From: Bacteroidota bacterium
Lineage (GTDB): Bacteria > Bacteroidota > Bacteroidia > Chitinophagales > Chitinophagaceae
Direction: 5' to 3'
NCBI GenBank assembly: GCA_963169635.1
Contig: CAUJDL010000041.1
Location: 87,624 to 151,623 of the forward strand
DNA: 64,000 nt
Part shown: in pieces, positions 24,989 to 32,158 of the stretch
Layout: every line of letters begins with the position of its first letter
Numbering within the stretch: position 1 is the first letter of the stretch
Position numbers and translations under genes: made by a program
Notes under the pieces: model-generated
Databases searched by the model: none
What the model saw: the letters and a program-made list of their open reading frames with translations, nothing else
What the model was told of the DNA's origin: nothing

Positions 24989-26860
24989 ATGAGTGATGCT
25001 ATAAAACACGAATGTGGTTTAGCGTTTATCAGGCTTCGTAAACCTTTTTCCTACTATCTTCAAAAATATGGAACAGCTATGTACGGTTTAAACAAACTGT
25101 ACTTATTAATGGAAAAACAACATAATCGTGGTCAAGATGGTGCAGGAATTGCTACTGTAAAATTAAATGTAGAAGCAGGTTATCCTTTCATGCATCGTAT
25201 AAGAAGCAGTGCACCACAATCTATAGCAGAAATATTTTTAAAAGTAAATCAAGAACTTGCAGAGTTAGAAAAATATCAGTCAGATATTAAACAACATCCT
25301 GGTTTATTAAAAGGTCATTTACCTATTCTTGGAGAGTTAATGTTAGGCCATTTACGTTATGGCACACAAGGAAAAAATAATGTAGAATATTGTCATCCAT
25401 TTATAAAAAGAAATATTCAGCCAGGCAGAAATTTAGCTCTTGCAGGAAATTTTAATTTAGTAAATACAGATGAGTTATATGGTTTATTAAATATTAATCC
25501 TGATGAATTTCAGCAACAAAGCGATTTAGCTGCAATGATGGAAACTATTCATCATTTTTTAATTAAAGAAGATGAAATAAGCCCTAATAATGCTAATGTA
25601 GTACAACTCTTAAAAAAATCTATTGCTTTATTTGATGGTGGCTTTACAATTGGTGGACTTTTAGGTAATGGTTACAGCTTTGTAATGAGAGATGCAAATG
25701 GTATTAGACCAGCTTATTATTTTATTAATGATGAGTTTATTGTAGCTGCAAGTGAACGTTCTGCTATTAGAACTGCTTTTAATGTTGGCGAAAATCAAGT
25801 ACAAGAATTATTACCAGCACATGCTTTAATTGTAGATGATAAAGGGTTATATAAAATAGAGGAAATTATAACACCTAAAGAAAGACGTGCTTGTAGTTTT
25901 GAAAGAATTTATTTTAGTAGAGGTAGCGATGAAGAAATTTATAGAGAAAGAATAGCATTAGGACATTGCTTAAGCAAAACTGTTTTAGATAATATAGACT
26001 ACGATTTAAAAAATACTATTTTTTCTTATATACCTAATACAGCAGAAATTGCTTTTTATGGTTTAGTAAAAGGCATGGAAGAATATTTGAATAAAATAAA
26101 AGTAGAAAGAATTTTAAGTTGGAATGGAAATGTAAATGAAGAGAAATTAGAGGAAATGATTAACAGAAAAATTCGTCAAGAAAAAATTGCAATTAAAGAT
26201 GTAAAACTTAGAACCTTTATTACAGAAGATGCCAGCAGAGACGAAATGGTACAACACGTTTATGATATTACTTATGGTACTGTAAGAAAAAATGAAGATA
26301 CTTTAGTAGTGATAGATGATAGTATTGTAAGAGGTACTACATTAAAACAAAGTATTGTTACTATGCTTTCTCGTTTGCAGCCTAAAAAAATTATTATTGT
26401 TTCATCGGCTCCACAAATTCGTTATCCAGATTGTTATGGTATAGATATGAGTAAAATGGGCGACTTTATTGCATTTAGAGCTGCTGTTGCTTTACTTAAA
26501 GAAAGAAATATGGAGAATATTCTTACAGATGTGTATGATAAAATAAAAGAACTGCAAAGAACTAATCAACTACATACAGAAAATGTAGTACGTTTAGTTT
26601 ACAAGCCATTTACTACACAAGAAATTACAGATAAAATTGCACAATTAATAACACCTTCAGATATAAAAATTCCTGTTCAGGTAATTTATCAAACCATAGA
26701 AGATTTACATAAAAGTTGTCCTGCCAATACTGGCGATTGGTATTTTACAGGAAATTATCCAACACCTGGTGGTAATAAAGTTTGCAACAAAGCATTTTTT
26801 AATTTTATGGAAGGCAAAAATGTAAGAGGTTACGAAACTTTATCGCCTAAAACAAATTAA
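24989..26860 (+). CDS. purF: Amidophosphoribosyltransferase, long form (PurF-like)
   Basis: First committed enzyme of purine synthesis: transfers glutamine ammonia to PRPP. The long Bacteroidota form has 623 residues. The Ntn nucleophile is C9 (IKHE-CGLAF), so a short propeptide must be removed. The glutaminase domain shows GQDGAGIAT, HLRYGTQG and GNFNLVN. The phosphoribosyltransferase domain carries the PRPP motif LVVIDDSIVRGTTLKQS. The C-terminal extension ends with CPANTGDWYFTGNYPTPGGNKVCN, whose cysteines may bind a metal or an Fe-S cluster. Length and sequence differ from the 470-510-residue PurF; a paralogue with another role is possible. Confidence 0.85.
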   Translation: MSDAIKHECGLAFIRLRKPFSYYLQKYGTAMYGLNKLYLLMEKQHNRGQDGAGIATVKLNVEAGYPFMHRIRSSAPQSIAEIFLKVNQELAELEKYQSDIKQHPGLLKGHLPILGELMLGHLRYGTQGKNNVEYCHPFIKRNIQPGRNLALAGNFNLVNTDELYGLLNINPDEFQQQSDLAAMMETIHHFLIKEDEISPNNANVVQLLKKSIALFDGGFTIGGLLGNGYSFVMRDANGIRPAYYFINDEFIVAASERSAIRTAFNVGENQVQELLPAHALIVDDKGLYKIEEIITPKERRACSFERIYFSRGSDEEIYRERIALGHCLSKTVLDNIDYDLKNTIFSYIPNTAEIAFYGLVKGMEEYLNKIKVERILSWNGNVNEEKLEEMINRKIRQEKIAIKDVKLRTFITEDASRDEMVQHVYDITYGTVRKNEDTLVVIDDSIVRGTTLKQSIVTMLSRLQPKKIIIVSSAPQIRYPDCYGIDMSKMGDFIAFRAAVALLKERNMENILTDVYDKIKELQRTNQLHTENVVRLVYKPFTTQEITDKIAQLITPSDIKIPVQVIYQTIEDLHKSCPANTGDWYFTGNYPTPGGNKVCNKAFFNFMEGKNVRGYETLSPKTN

Positions 26861-26905
26861 TCATTTAACTGCTTTACTAAAACCTAATATTTACCAAAAG
26901 AAAAC

Positions 26906-26913
26906 TACTTTTG
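26906..26913 (+). promoter_or_regulatory. dapA promoter -7 element
   Basis: TACTTTTG, exact TAnnTTTG, 45 bases upstream of the dapA ATG. Confidence 0.5.
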
Positions 26914-26958
26914 TTGTCTATAAATTTTCTTTTTTAAACCTGCTAAATTTTATATTAA

Positions 26959-27843
26959 ATGTCTTTACGTTCTCAATTAAGTGGTACAGGTGTAGCAATT
27001 ATTACACCATTTAAACAAAACTTATCTGTAGATTATGATGCTTTAGGTAAGCTCATAGATTTTATTATTGATGGTGGTATCAACTTTATTGTAACACTTG
27101 GTACAACTGGCGAAACTCCAGTTTTAGATAAGCAAGAAAAATTAGACATTGTAAAATATACTTTTGACAAAGTAAATAACAGAGTACCTGTTGTTGTTGG
27201 TATTGGTGGCAATAATACAAATCAATTAATTAAAGATTTTGCAAATTATCCATTAGATAAAGCTGCTGCAGTTTTAAGTGCATCGCCATATTATAGTAAA
27301 CCAAGTCAAGAAGGAATTTTTCAACATTATAAAGCTTTAGCAGAAGCAAGTCCTAAACCAATTTTAATTTATAATGTACCAGGACGTACAGGACGTAATG
27401 TTAGTGCTGCTACTACTATTCGTTTAGCAAATGAAGTGGCAAATATTGGAGGTATTAAAGAAGCAAGTGATGATATGAATCAGTGTATGCAAATTTTAAG
27501 AGACAGACCAGAACATTTTTTAGTTGTTAGTGGAGACGATGCTTTGGTAATGCCACAATTAGCTTGTGGTATGGATGGTGTAATAAGTGTTGCAGCAAAT
27601 TGTTTTCCTAAAGATTTTGCTGCAATGATTCAGTATGGTTTAAAAAATGATTTTGCTGCTGCAAGAAAAATTCATTACAAACTTTTAGCAGCTTATGATT
27701 TATTATTTGTAGAAAATAATCCTGCTGGTGTTAAAGGTTTTTTATACGAGTTAGGGTTAATACAAAATATGCTTCGTTTGCCTGTAGTGCCACTAAGCAA
27801 TACAGTACAAGAAAAAGTAAAAGCATTTCTAAAAAATTATTAA
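26959..27843 (+). CDS. dapA: 4-hydroxy-tetrahydrodipicolinate synthase
   Basis: Condenses pyruvate with aspartate semialdehyde to the lysine/diaminopimelate precursor, feeding peptidoglycan crosslinking. TIM barrel of 294 residues, normal length. Seen: LGTTGETP (47-54), PILIYNVPGRTG (134-145, with Y138), and IGGIKEAS (163-170) with the Schiff-base lysine K167. It has its own promoter and is followed by cmk. Confidence 0.95.
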   Translation: MSLRSQLSGTGVAIITPFKQNLSVDYDALGKLIDFIIDGGINFIVTLGTTGETPVLDKQEKLDIVKYTFDKVNNRVPVVVGIGGNNTNQLIKDFANYPLDKAAAVLSASPYYSKPSQEGIFQHYKALAEASPKPILIYNVPGRTGRNVSAATTIRLANEVANIGGIKEASDDMNQCMQILRDRPEHFLVVSGDDALVMPQLACGMDGVISVAANCFPKDFAAMIQYGLKNDFAAARKIHYKLLAAYDLLFVENNPAGVKGFLYELGLIQNMLRLPVVPLSNTVQEKVKAFLKNY

Positions 27844-27879
27844 TAAATTATCTCAGCAATTAGTGTATTGCAAAACAGC

Positions 27880-28560
27880 ATGAACAAAATTATAATAGCC
27901 ATTGATGGTTTTTCTTCTTGTGGTAAAAGTACTTTAGCCAAGCAATTAGCTAATACATTAAATTATGTGTTTGTAGATACAGGTGCTATGTATCGTGCAA
28001 TTACTTTATACTTTTTAAGAAATAATATTAATACCAATAATTCATTACAAATAAATGAAGCATTAAAACAAATTCAACTTAGCTTTAAATTTAATGCAGA
28101 CAAGGGTTTTAGCGATATGTATTTGAATAATGAAAATGTAGAAACTATTATAAGAGATTTGCCTGTAACCCAAAATGTAAGTAGCGTAAGTACGTTAAAA
28201 GAAGTGAGAGAGTTTGCTGTATTACAACAACAACAAATGGGCAAACAAAAAGGTATTGTAATGGATGGCAGAGATATTGGTACAACAGTTTTTCCTCAGG
28301 CAGAATTAAAAATTTTTGTTACTGCAAATATTGATGTACGTGTAGAAAGAAGGTACAAAGAATTAGTATTAACCAATCCAACTATTACTAAAGAAGCAAT
28401 TAAACAAAACTTATTAGAGAGAGATAATATAGATAGCAACAGAGCTATTAGCCCTTTAAAAAAAGCTGATGATGCAATTGTATTAGATAATAGTTTACTT
28501 ACAAGAGAAGAACAATTAGCTATTGCACTTAATTGGGCAAAAGAAAAAATTGGTGAGTAA
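27880..28560 (+). CDS. cmk: Cytidylate kinase
   Basis: Phosphorylates CMP and dCMP with ATP. From the chosen ATG the protein has 226 residues; the open frame also includes a TTG at 27868. The P-loop AIDGFSSCGKSTLA is at the N-terminus, DTGAMYRAITLYF binds the nucleotide, and the domain with MDGRDIGTTVFPQAELKIF and ERRYKEL is the LID/CMP-binding part. It stands 37 bases after dapA. Confidence 0.94.
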   Translation: MNKIIIAIDGFSSCGKSTLAKQLANTLNYVFVDTGAMYRAITLYFLRNNINTNNSLQINEALKQIQLSFKFNADKGFSDMYLNNENVETIIRDLPVTQNVSSVSTLKEVREFAVLQQQQMGKQKGIVMDGRDIGTTVFPQAELKIFVTANIDVRVERRYKELVLTNPTITKEAIKQNLLERDNIDSNRAISPLKKADDAIVLDNSLLTREEQLAIALNWAKEKIGE

Positions 28561-28621
28561 AATATTTTACAACTGCAATTGTTTCATCAATCTTACCTAT
28601 TAATGCTGAAAAAAATATAGC

Positions 28622-28629
28622 TACTTTCG
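28622..28629 (+). promoter_or_regulatory. Promoter -7 element of the APH/RapZ fusion gene
   Basis: TACTTTCG, one base from TAnnTTTG, 18 bases upstream of the ATG at 28648. The same variant TACTTTCG occurs before the FAH gene. Confidence 0.45.
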
Positions 28630-28647
28630 TTATAATTAAATTTTAGT

Positions 28648-30090
28648 ATGAGCACTATTATTAGCAATATTCAAACCTTATTTACACAATGGAATAAGCA
28701 ACCTGCCTTAAACATAGAAAAGTTACAACAAAGCGGTAGCGATAGAATTTATTTTAGAATTTATTTTAACAACCAAACATTTATTGCTACTTATAACGAG
28801 AATGTACAAGAAAATAAAACCTTTATAGCATTTGCAAAACATTTTAAACAAAAAGGAATTGCTGTACCAGAAATATTATGTGTAAGTGATGATGTTAAAA
28901 TATATATTCAGCAAGATGTAGGCTCTGCATCTCTCTTAAATAAATTAGAAGAACAAGGATTAAGTGATAATGTTTTTAATTTATTTAAAAAAAGTTTACA
29001 ACAATTAGCTGCAATACAAATTAAAGGAGATGAAGGTTTAGACTACTCTCTATGCCTTACTGCACAAGAGTTTGGCAAAGAAGCCATTTTTAGCGACCTG
29101 CTTTATTTTAAATATTATTTTTTAGATACACTAAAAATTCCTTACGATAAACAAGCAATGCTAAAAGATTTTGAAGCATTAAGTATTTACCTATCGTACA
29201 CAGAGCATAAATATTTTATGTTCAGAGATTTTCAGAGTAGAAATATTATGCTAAATAATGATAAACTAAGTTTTATAGATTTTCAAGGAGGTATGAAGGG
29301 TGCTTTACAATACGATGTAGCTTCATTATTATGGCAAGCAAAAGCTAATTTACCCAATGAATGGAAAGATGAATTATTGCACTTTTATATTGATGAAGCA
29401 GAAAAACTTTTACCCAAAAAAATAGAACGAACTGTTTTTATAAATCAATATAATGGCTATGTTTTAATTAGGCTTTTACAAGTTTTGGGTGCTTATGGTT
29501 TTAGAGGTTTGTTCGAGAGGAAAGCACATTTTTTAACCAGTATTCCTTTAGCATTACAAAACCTTACGTACTTTTTAGAAAATAAAAAAGTTGGTATTTC
29601 TACTCCTGAGTTTGATAGAGTTTTAAAAATAATTATTAGCCAAAGCACTGTAAAAAAATTTACACCTATAAAAGCTACAGAAACAACACCTTTAGTAGTT
29701 ACCATCAATAGTTTTAGTTATAAAAAAGGAATACCTACTGATGATTCAGAAAATGGTGGAGGTTTTGTTTTTGATATGAGAGGAATTTTAAATCCTGGCA
29801 GACAAGATGCTTATAAATTTTTAACAGGAAAAGATAAACCTGTACAAGATTTTTTAGAGCAGCATACTAAAATGAGTACATTTTTAAATAGTGTGTGGGA
29901 CTTAATAGATATTAATGTTGAAAATTATATAGAAAGAGATTTTAAAAATCTTATGATAAATTTTGGTTGTACAGGAGGCCAACATAGAAGTGTTTATGCA
30001 GCAGAACAAACTGCAAGGCATTTAAGAAATAAATTTAATGTAAAAGTAATTTTACAACATACCAATCAAGATAATTGGTTAAGAAGCTAA
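28648..30090 (+). CDS. Sugar kinase (APH fold) fused to RapZ C-terminal domain, AmgK-like
   Basis: Fusion protein of 480 residues. The N-terminal half (about 10-310) has the aminoglycoside-phosphotransferase kinase fold: FRDFQSRNIM (192-201, catalytic-loop D194) and the metal motif IDFQGG (210-215). The C-terminal part (about 348-480) is the RapZ C-terminal domain: GGFVFDMRGILNPG, then GCTGGQHRSV (440-449). In E. coli RapZ this domain senses glucosamine-6-phosphate. With the nucleotidyltransferase that follows, the kinase resembles AmgK, the MurNAc/GlcNAc anomeric kinase of cell-wall recycling. The RapZ N-terminal P-loop domain is absent. So kinase activity may be tuned by an amino-sugar phosphate. 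The substrate is inferred, not shown. Confidence 0.82.
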   Translation: MSTIISNIQTLFTQWNKQPALNIEKLQQSGSDRIYFRIYFNNQTFIATYNENVQENKTFIAFAKHFKQKGIAVPEILCVSDDVKIYIQQDVGSASLLNKLEEQGLSDNVFNLFKKSLQQLAAIQIKGDEGLDYSLCLTAQEFGKEAIFSDLLYFKYYFLDTLKIPYDKQAMLKDFEALSIYLSYTEHKYFMFRDFQSRNIMLNNDKLSFIDFQGGMKGALQYDVASLLWQAKANLPNEWKDELLHFYIDEAEKLLPKKIERTVFINQYNGYVLIRLLQVLGAYGFRGLFERKAHFLTSIPLALQNLTYFLENKKVGISTPEFDRVLKIIISQSTVKKFTPIKATETTPLVVTINSFSYKKGIPTDDSENGGGFVFDMRGILNPGRQDAYKFLTGKDKPVQDFLEQHTKMSTFLNSVWDLIDINVENYIERDFKNLMINFGCTGGQHRSVYAAEQTARHLRNKFNVKVILQHTNQDNWLRS

Positions 30091-30098
30091 TTTACACA

Positions 30099-30827
30099 AT
30101 GAAACAAAATATACATAAAGCCATGATATTAGCTGCTGGTTTTGGTACAAGGCTAAAACCCTTTACAGACAAGCATCCTAAAGCATTGGCTGTTGTTAAT
30201 AATAAAACTTTATTGCAAAGAAATATTGAATACTTACAGCAGTTTGGTATTGAGAATGTAATTGTAAATGTGCATCATTTTGCAGAGCAAATTATAGCTG
30301 CTGTTAAAGAAAATAATGGTTGGGGTAGTAATATAACTATTAGTAAAGAAGATGAAATTTTAGAAACAGGGGGAGGTTTAAAAAACGCAGCTTGGTATTT
30401 TAAAGAAGAAGAAAATTTTTTATTGATGAATGTAGATATGCTTACAGACTTATCTATACAAGCAATGATACAACAGCATATACAAACCAAAGCATTAGCT
30501 ACATTAGCTGTTACAGACAGAACATCATCTAGATATTTATTGTTTGATGATGCAAATAATTTATGTGGATGGAGAAACAAACAAACACAAGAAGAAAAGC
30601 TACCAAGAAACGCCAACACATTACAAGAAAAAGCTTTTAGTGGCATACACATAATTAATACTGACTTATTAAATTTAATACATCAGCAAGGCAAATTTTC
30701 TATGATAGATGTTTATTTAAGTTTAGCAGCACAGCACAATATTAAATGCTATCAACATAGCCATACTAAATTAATTGATGTAGGTAAGCCAGAAAATTTA
30801 CAACAAGCAGCTACTATGTTTTTGTAA
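30099..30827 (+). CDS. Sugar-1-phosphate nucleotidyltransferase, MurU-like
   Basis: Transfers NMP to a sugar-1-phosphate. From the chosen ATG (MKQNIHKAMIL) it has 242 residues; the open frame starts earlier at a TTG inside the preceding gene. The signature is LAAGFGTRLKPFTDKHPKAL, then metal-binding NVD (NFLLMNVDM) and GLKNAAW. It begins 8 bases after the APH/RapZ stop, so the two are almost surely one operon. That pairing is the AmgK-MurU arrangement, which makes UDP-MurNAc from recycled MurNAc. GlcNAc-1-P or mannose-1-P remain possible substrates. Confidence 0.85.
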   Translation: MKQNIHKAMILAAGFGTRLKPFTDKHPKALAVVNNKTLLQRNIEYLQQFGIENVIVNVHHFAEQIIAAVKENNGWGSNITISKEDEILETGGGLKNAAWYFKEEENFLLMNVDMLTDLSIQAMIQQHIQTKALATLAVTDRTSSRYLLFDDANNLCGWRNKQTQEEKLPRNANTLQEKAFSGIHIINTDLLNLIHQQGKFSMIDVYLSLAAQHNIKCYQHSHTKLIDVGKPENLQQAATMFL

Positions 30828-30862
30828 AACAAAAATTATTTTAAGTGAAAGTGTAAAGAAAA

Positions 30863-32059
30863 TTATTTGCTTAAGTGCATACTTCTTTCTTTGTATAAAG
30901 TTCTAAAGTAAGGGTCTCTTAAATCTTTAATAAATCTAATTGCTTCTCCTGTACTTTTCATTTCTGGGCCTAATTCTTTATTTACACCTGGAAACTTATT
31001 AAAACTAAATACAGGTTCTTTAATTGCATAACCTTCTAATTTTTTCTCTAAATTAAAATCAGTAAGTTTAGCTTTATCTAACATAACTTTTGTAGCAATA
31101 TTCAAATAAGGAATTTGGTATGCTTTAGCAATAAAAGGAGTTGTTCTACTTGCTCTAGGATTAGCTTCTATCACATATACATTATTATTTTTAATAGCAA
31201 ACTGAATATTAATTAAGCCTTTTATATTTAAGGCTCTGGCAATTTTTTCGCTATAAAACTCCATTGTTGCTACTAATAAAGGAGAAAGATTAAATGCTGG
31301 TAATACAGCATTACTGTCGCCACTATGAATGCCTGCAGGTTCAATATGCTCCATAACACCCATTACATGAAAATTTTCTCCATCAAAAATGGCATCTACT
31401 TCTGCTTCTTGACATCTATCTAAAAAATGGTCTATTAAAATTTTATTATCTGGTAAATGTTTAAATATACTGATACATGCTTTTTCTACTTCTTCATCAT
31501 TAATAACAATTCTCATTCTTTGTCCACCTAATACATAACTAGGACGTACTAAAACAGGATAACCAACTTTATTAGCAACTTCAATAGCTTCGTCTGCACT
31601 AAAAGCTGTACCATAATTAGGATAAGGAATTTCTAATTCTTTTAATAAGTCGCTAAATCTTCCTCTATCTTCAGCAATATCCATATTATCAAAAGAAGTG
31701 CCTATAATTTTAATACCTCTTTCGTGTAATTTTCTAGAAAGTTTTAAAGCTGTTTGTCCACCTAATTGTACAATAACACCTTCAGGTTTTTCAAGTTCAA
31801 TAATTTCCCATAAATGCTCCCAATATACAGGTTCAAAATATAGTTTATCAGCCATATCAAAATCTGTACTTACTGTTTCAGGGTTACAGTTTATCATAAT
31901 TGCTTCGTATCCACATTCTTTAATTGCTAATAAACCATGCACACAACAGTAGTCAAATTCAATACCTTGACCAATACGATTGGGCCCACTACCAAGAACA
32001 ATTATTTTTTTACGAGAAGATGAGATAGATTCGTTGCTGTATAAAGTAGTATTACTCAT
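30863..32059 (-). CDS. carB: Carbamoyl-phosphate synthase large subunit, C-terminal synthetase half as a separate gene
   Basis: 398 residues that correspond to the second half of a CarB large subunit. LGSGPNRIGQGIEFDYCC (22-39) begins it, followed by VRPSYVLGGQRM, and IEANPRASRTTPF carries the metal-binding acidic residues. This half phosphorylates carbamate. The first half, which phosphorylates bicarbonate, is not in the window, and the methylglyoxal-synthase-like allosteric domain is missing as well. The protein starts with about 17 residues that look like the linker between the two halves. It has an ATG and its own promoter, so it seems to be a true split gene and not a broken one. Upstream is polA. 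Confidence 0.85.
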   Translation of the reverse strand: MSNTTLYSNESISSSRKKIIVLGSGPNRIGQGIEFDYCCVHGLLAIKECGYEAIMINCNPETVSTDFDMADKLYFEPVYWEHLWEIIELEKPEGVIVQLGGQTALKLSRKLHERGIKIIGTSFDNMDIAEDRGRFSDLLKELEIPYPNYGTAFSADEAIEVANKVGYPVLVRPSYVLGGQRMRIVINDEEVEKACISIFKHLPDNKILIDHFLDRCQEAEVDAIFDGENFHVMGVMEHIEPAGIHSGDSNAVLPAFNLSPLLVATMEFYSEKIARALNIKGLINIQFAIKNNNVYVIEANPRASRTTPFIAKAYQIPYLNIATKVMLDKAKLTDFNLEKKLEGYAIKEPVFSFNKFPGVNKELGPEMKSTGEAIRFIKDLRDPYFRTLYKERSMHLSK

Positions 32060-32075
32060 TTGTAGAAAGATTGAG

Positions 32076-32083
32076 CAAAAGTA
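32076..32083 (-). promoter_or_regulatory. Promoter -7 element of the carB half
   Basis: TACTTTTG on the minus strand, exact TAnnTTTG, 16 bases upstream of the ATG at 32059. It argues that the half gene is transcribed on its own. Confidence 0.55.
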
Positions 32084-32158
32084 AGGCTACATAAGTTTTT
32101 GAAAGCATATTTTTTAAAAGAAATAAAAACTTTATTTAAAAATGGCTGTATGGCATTG

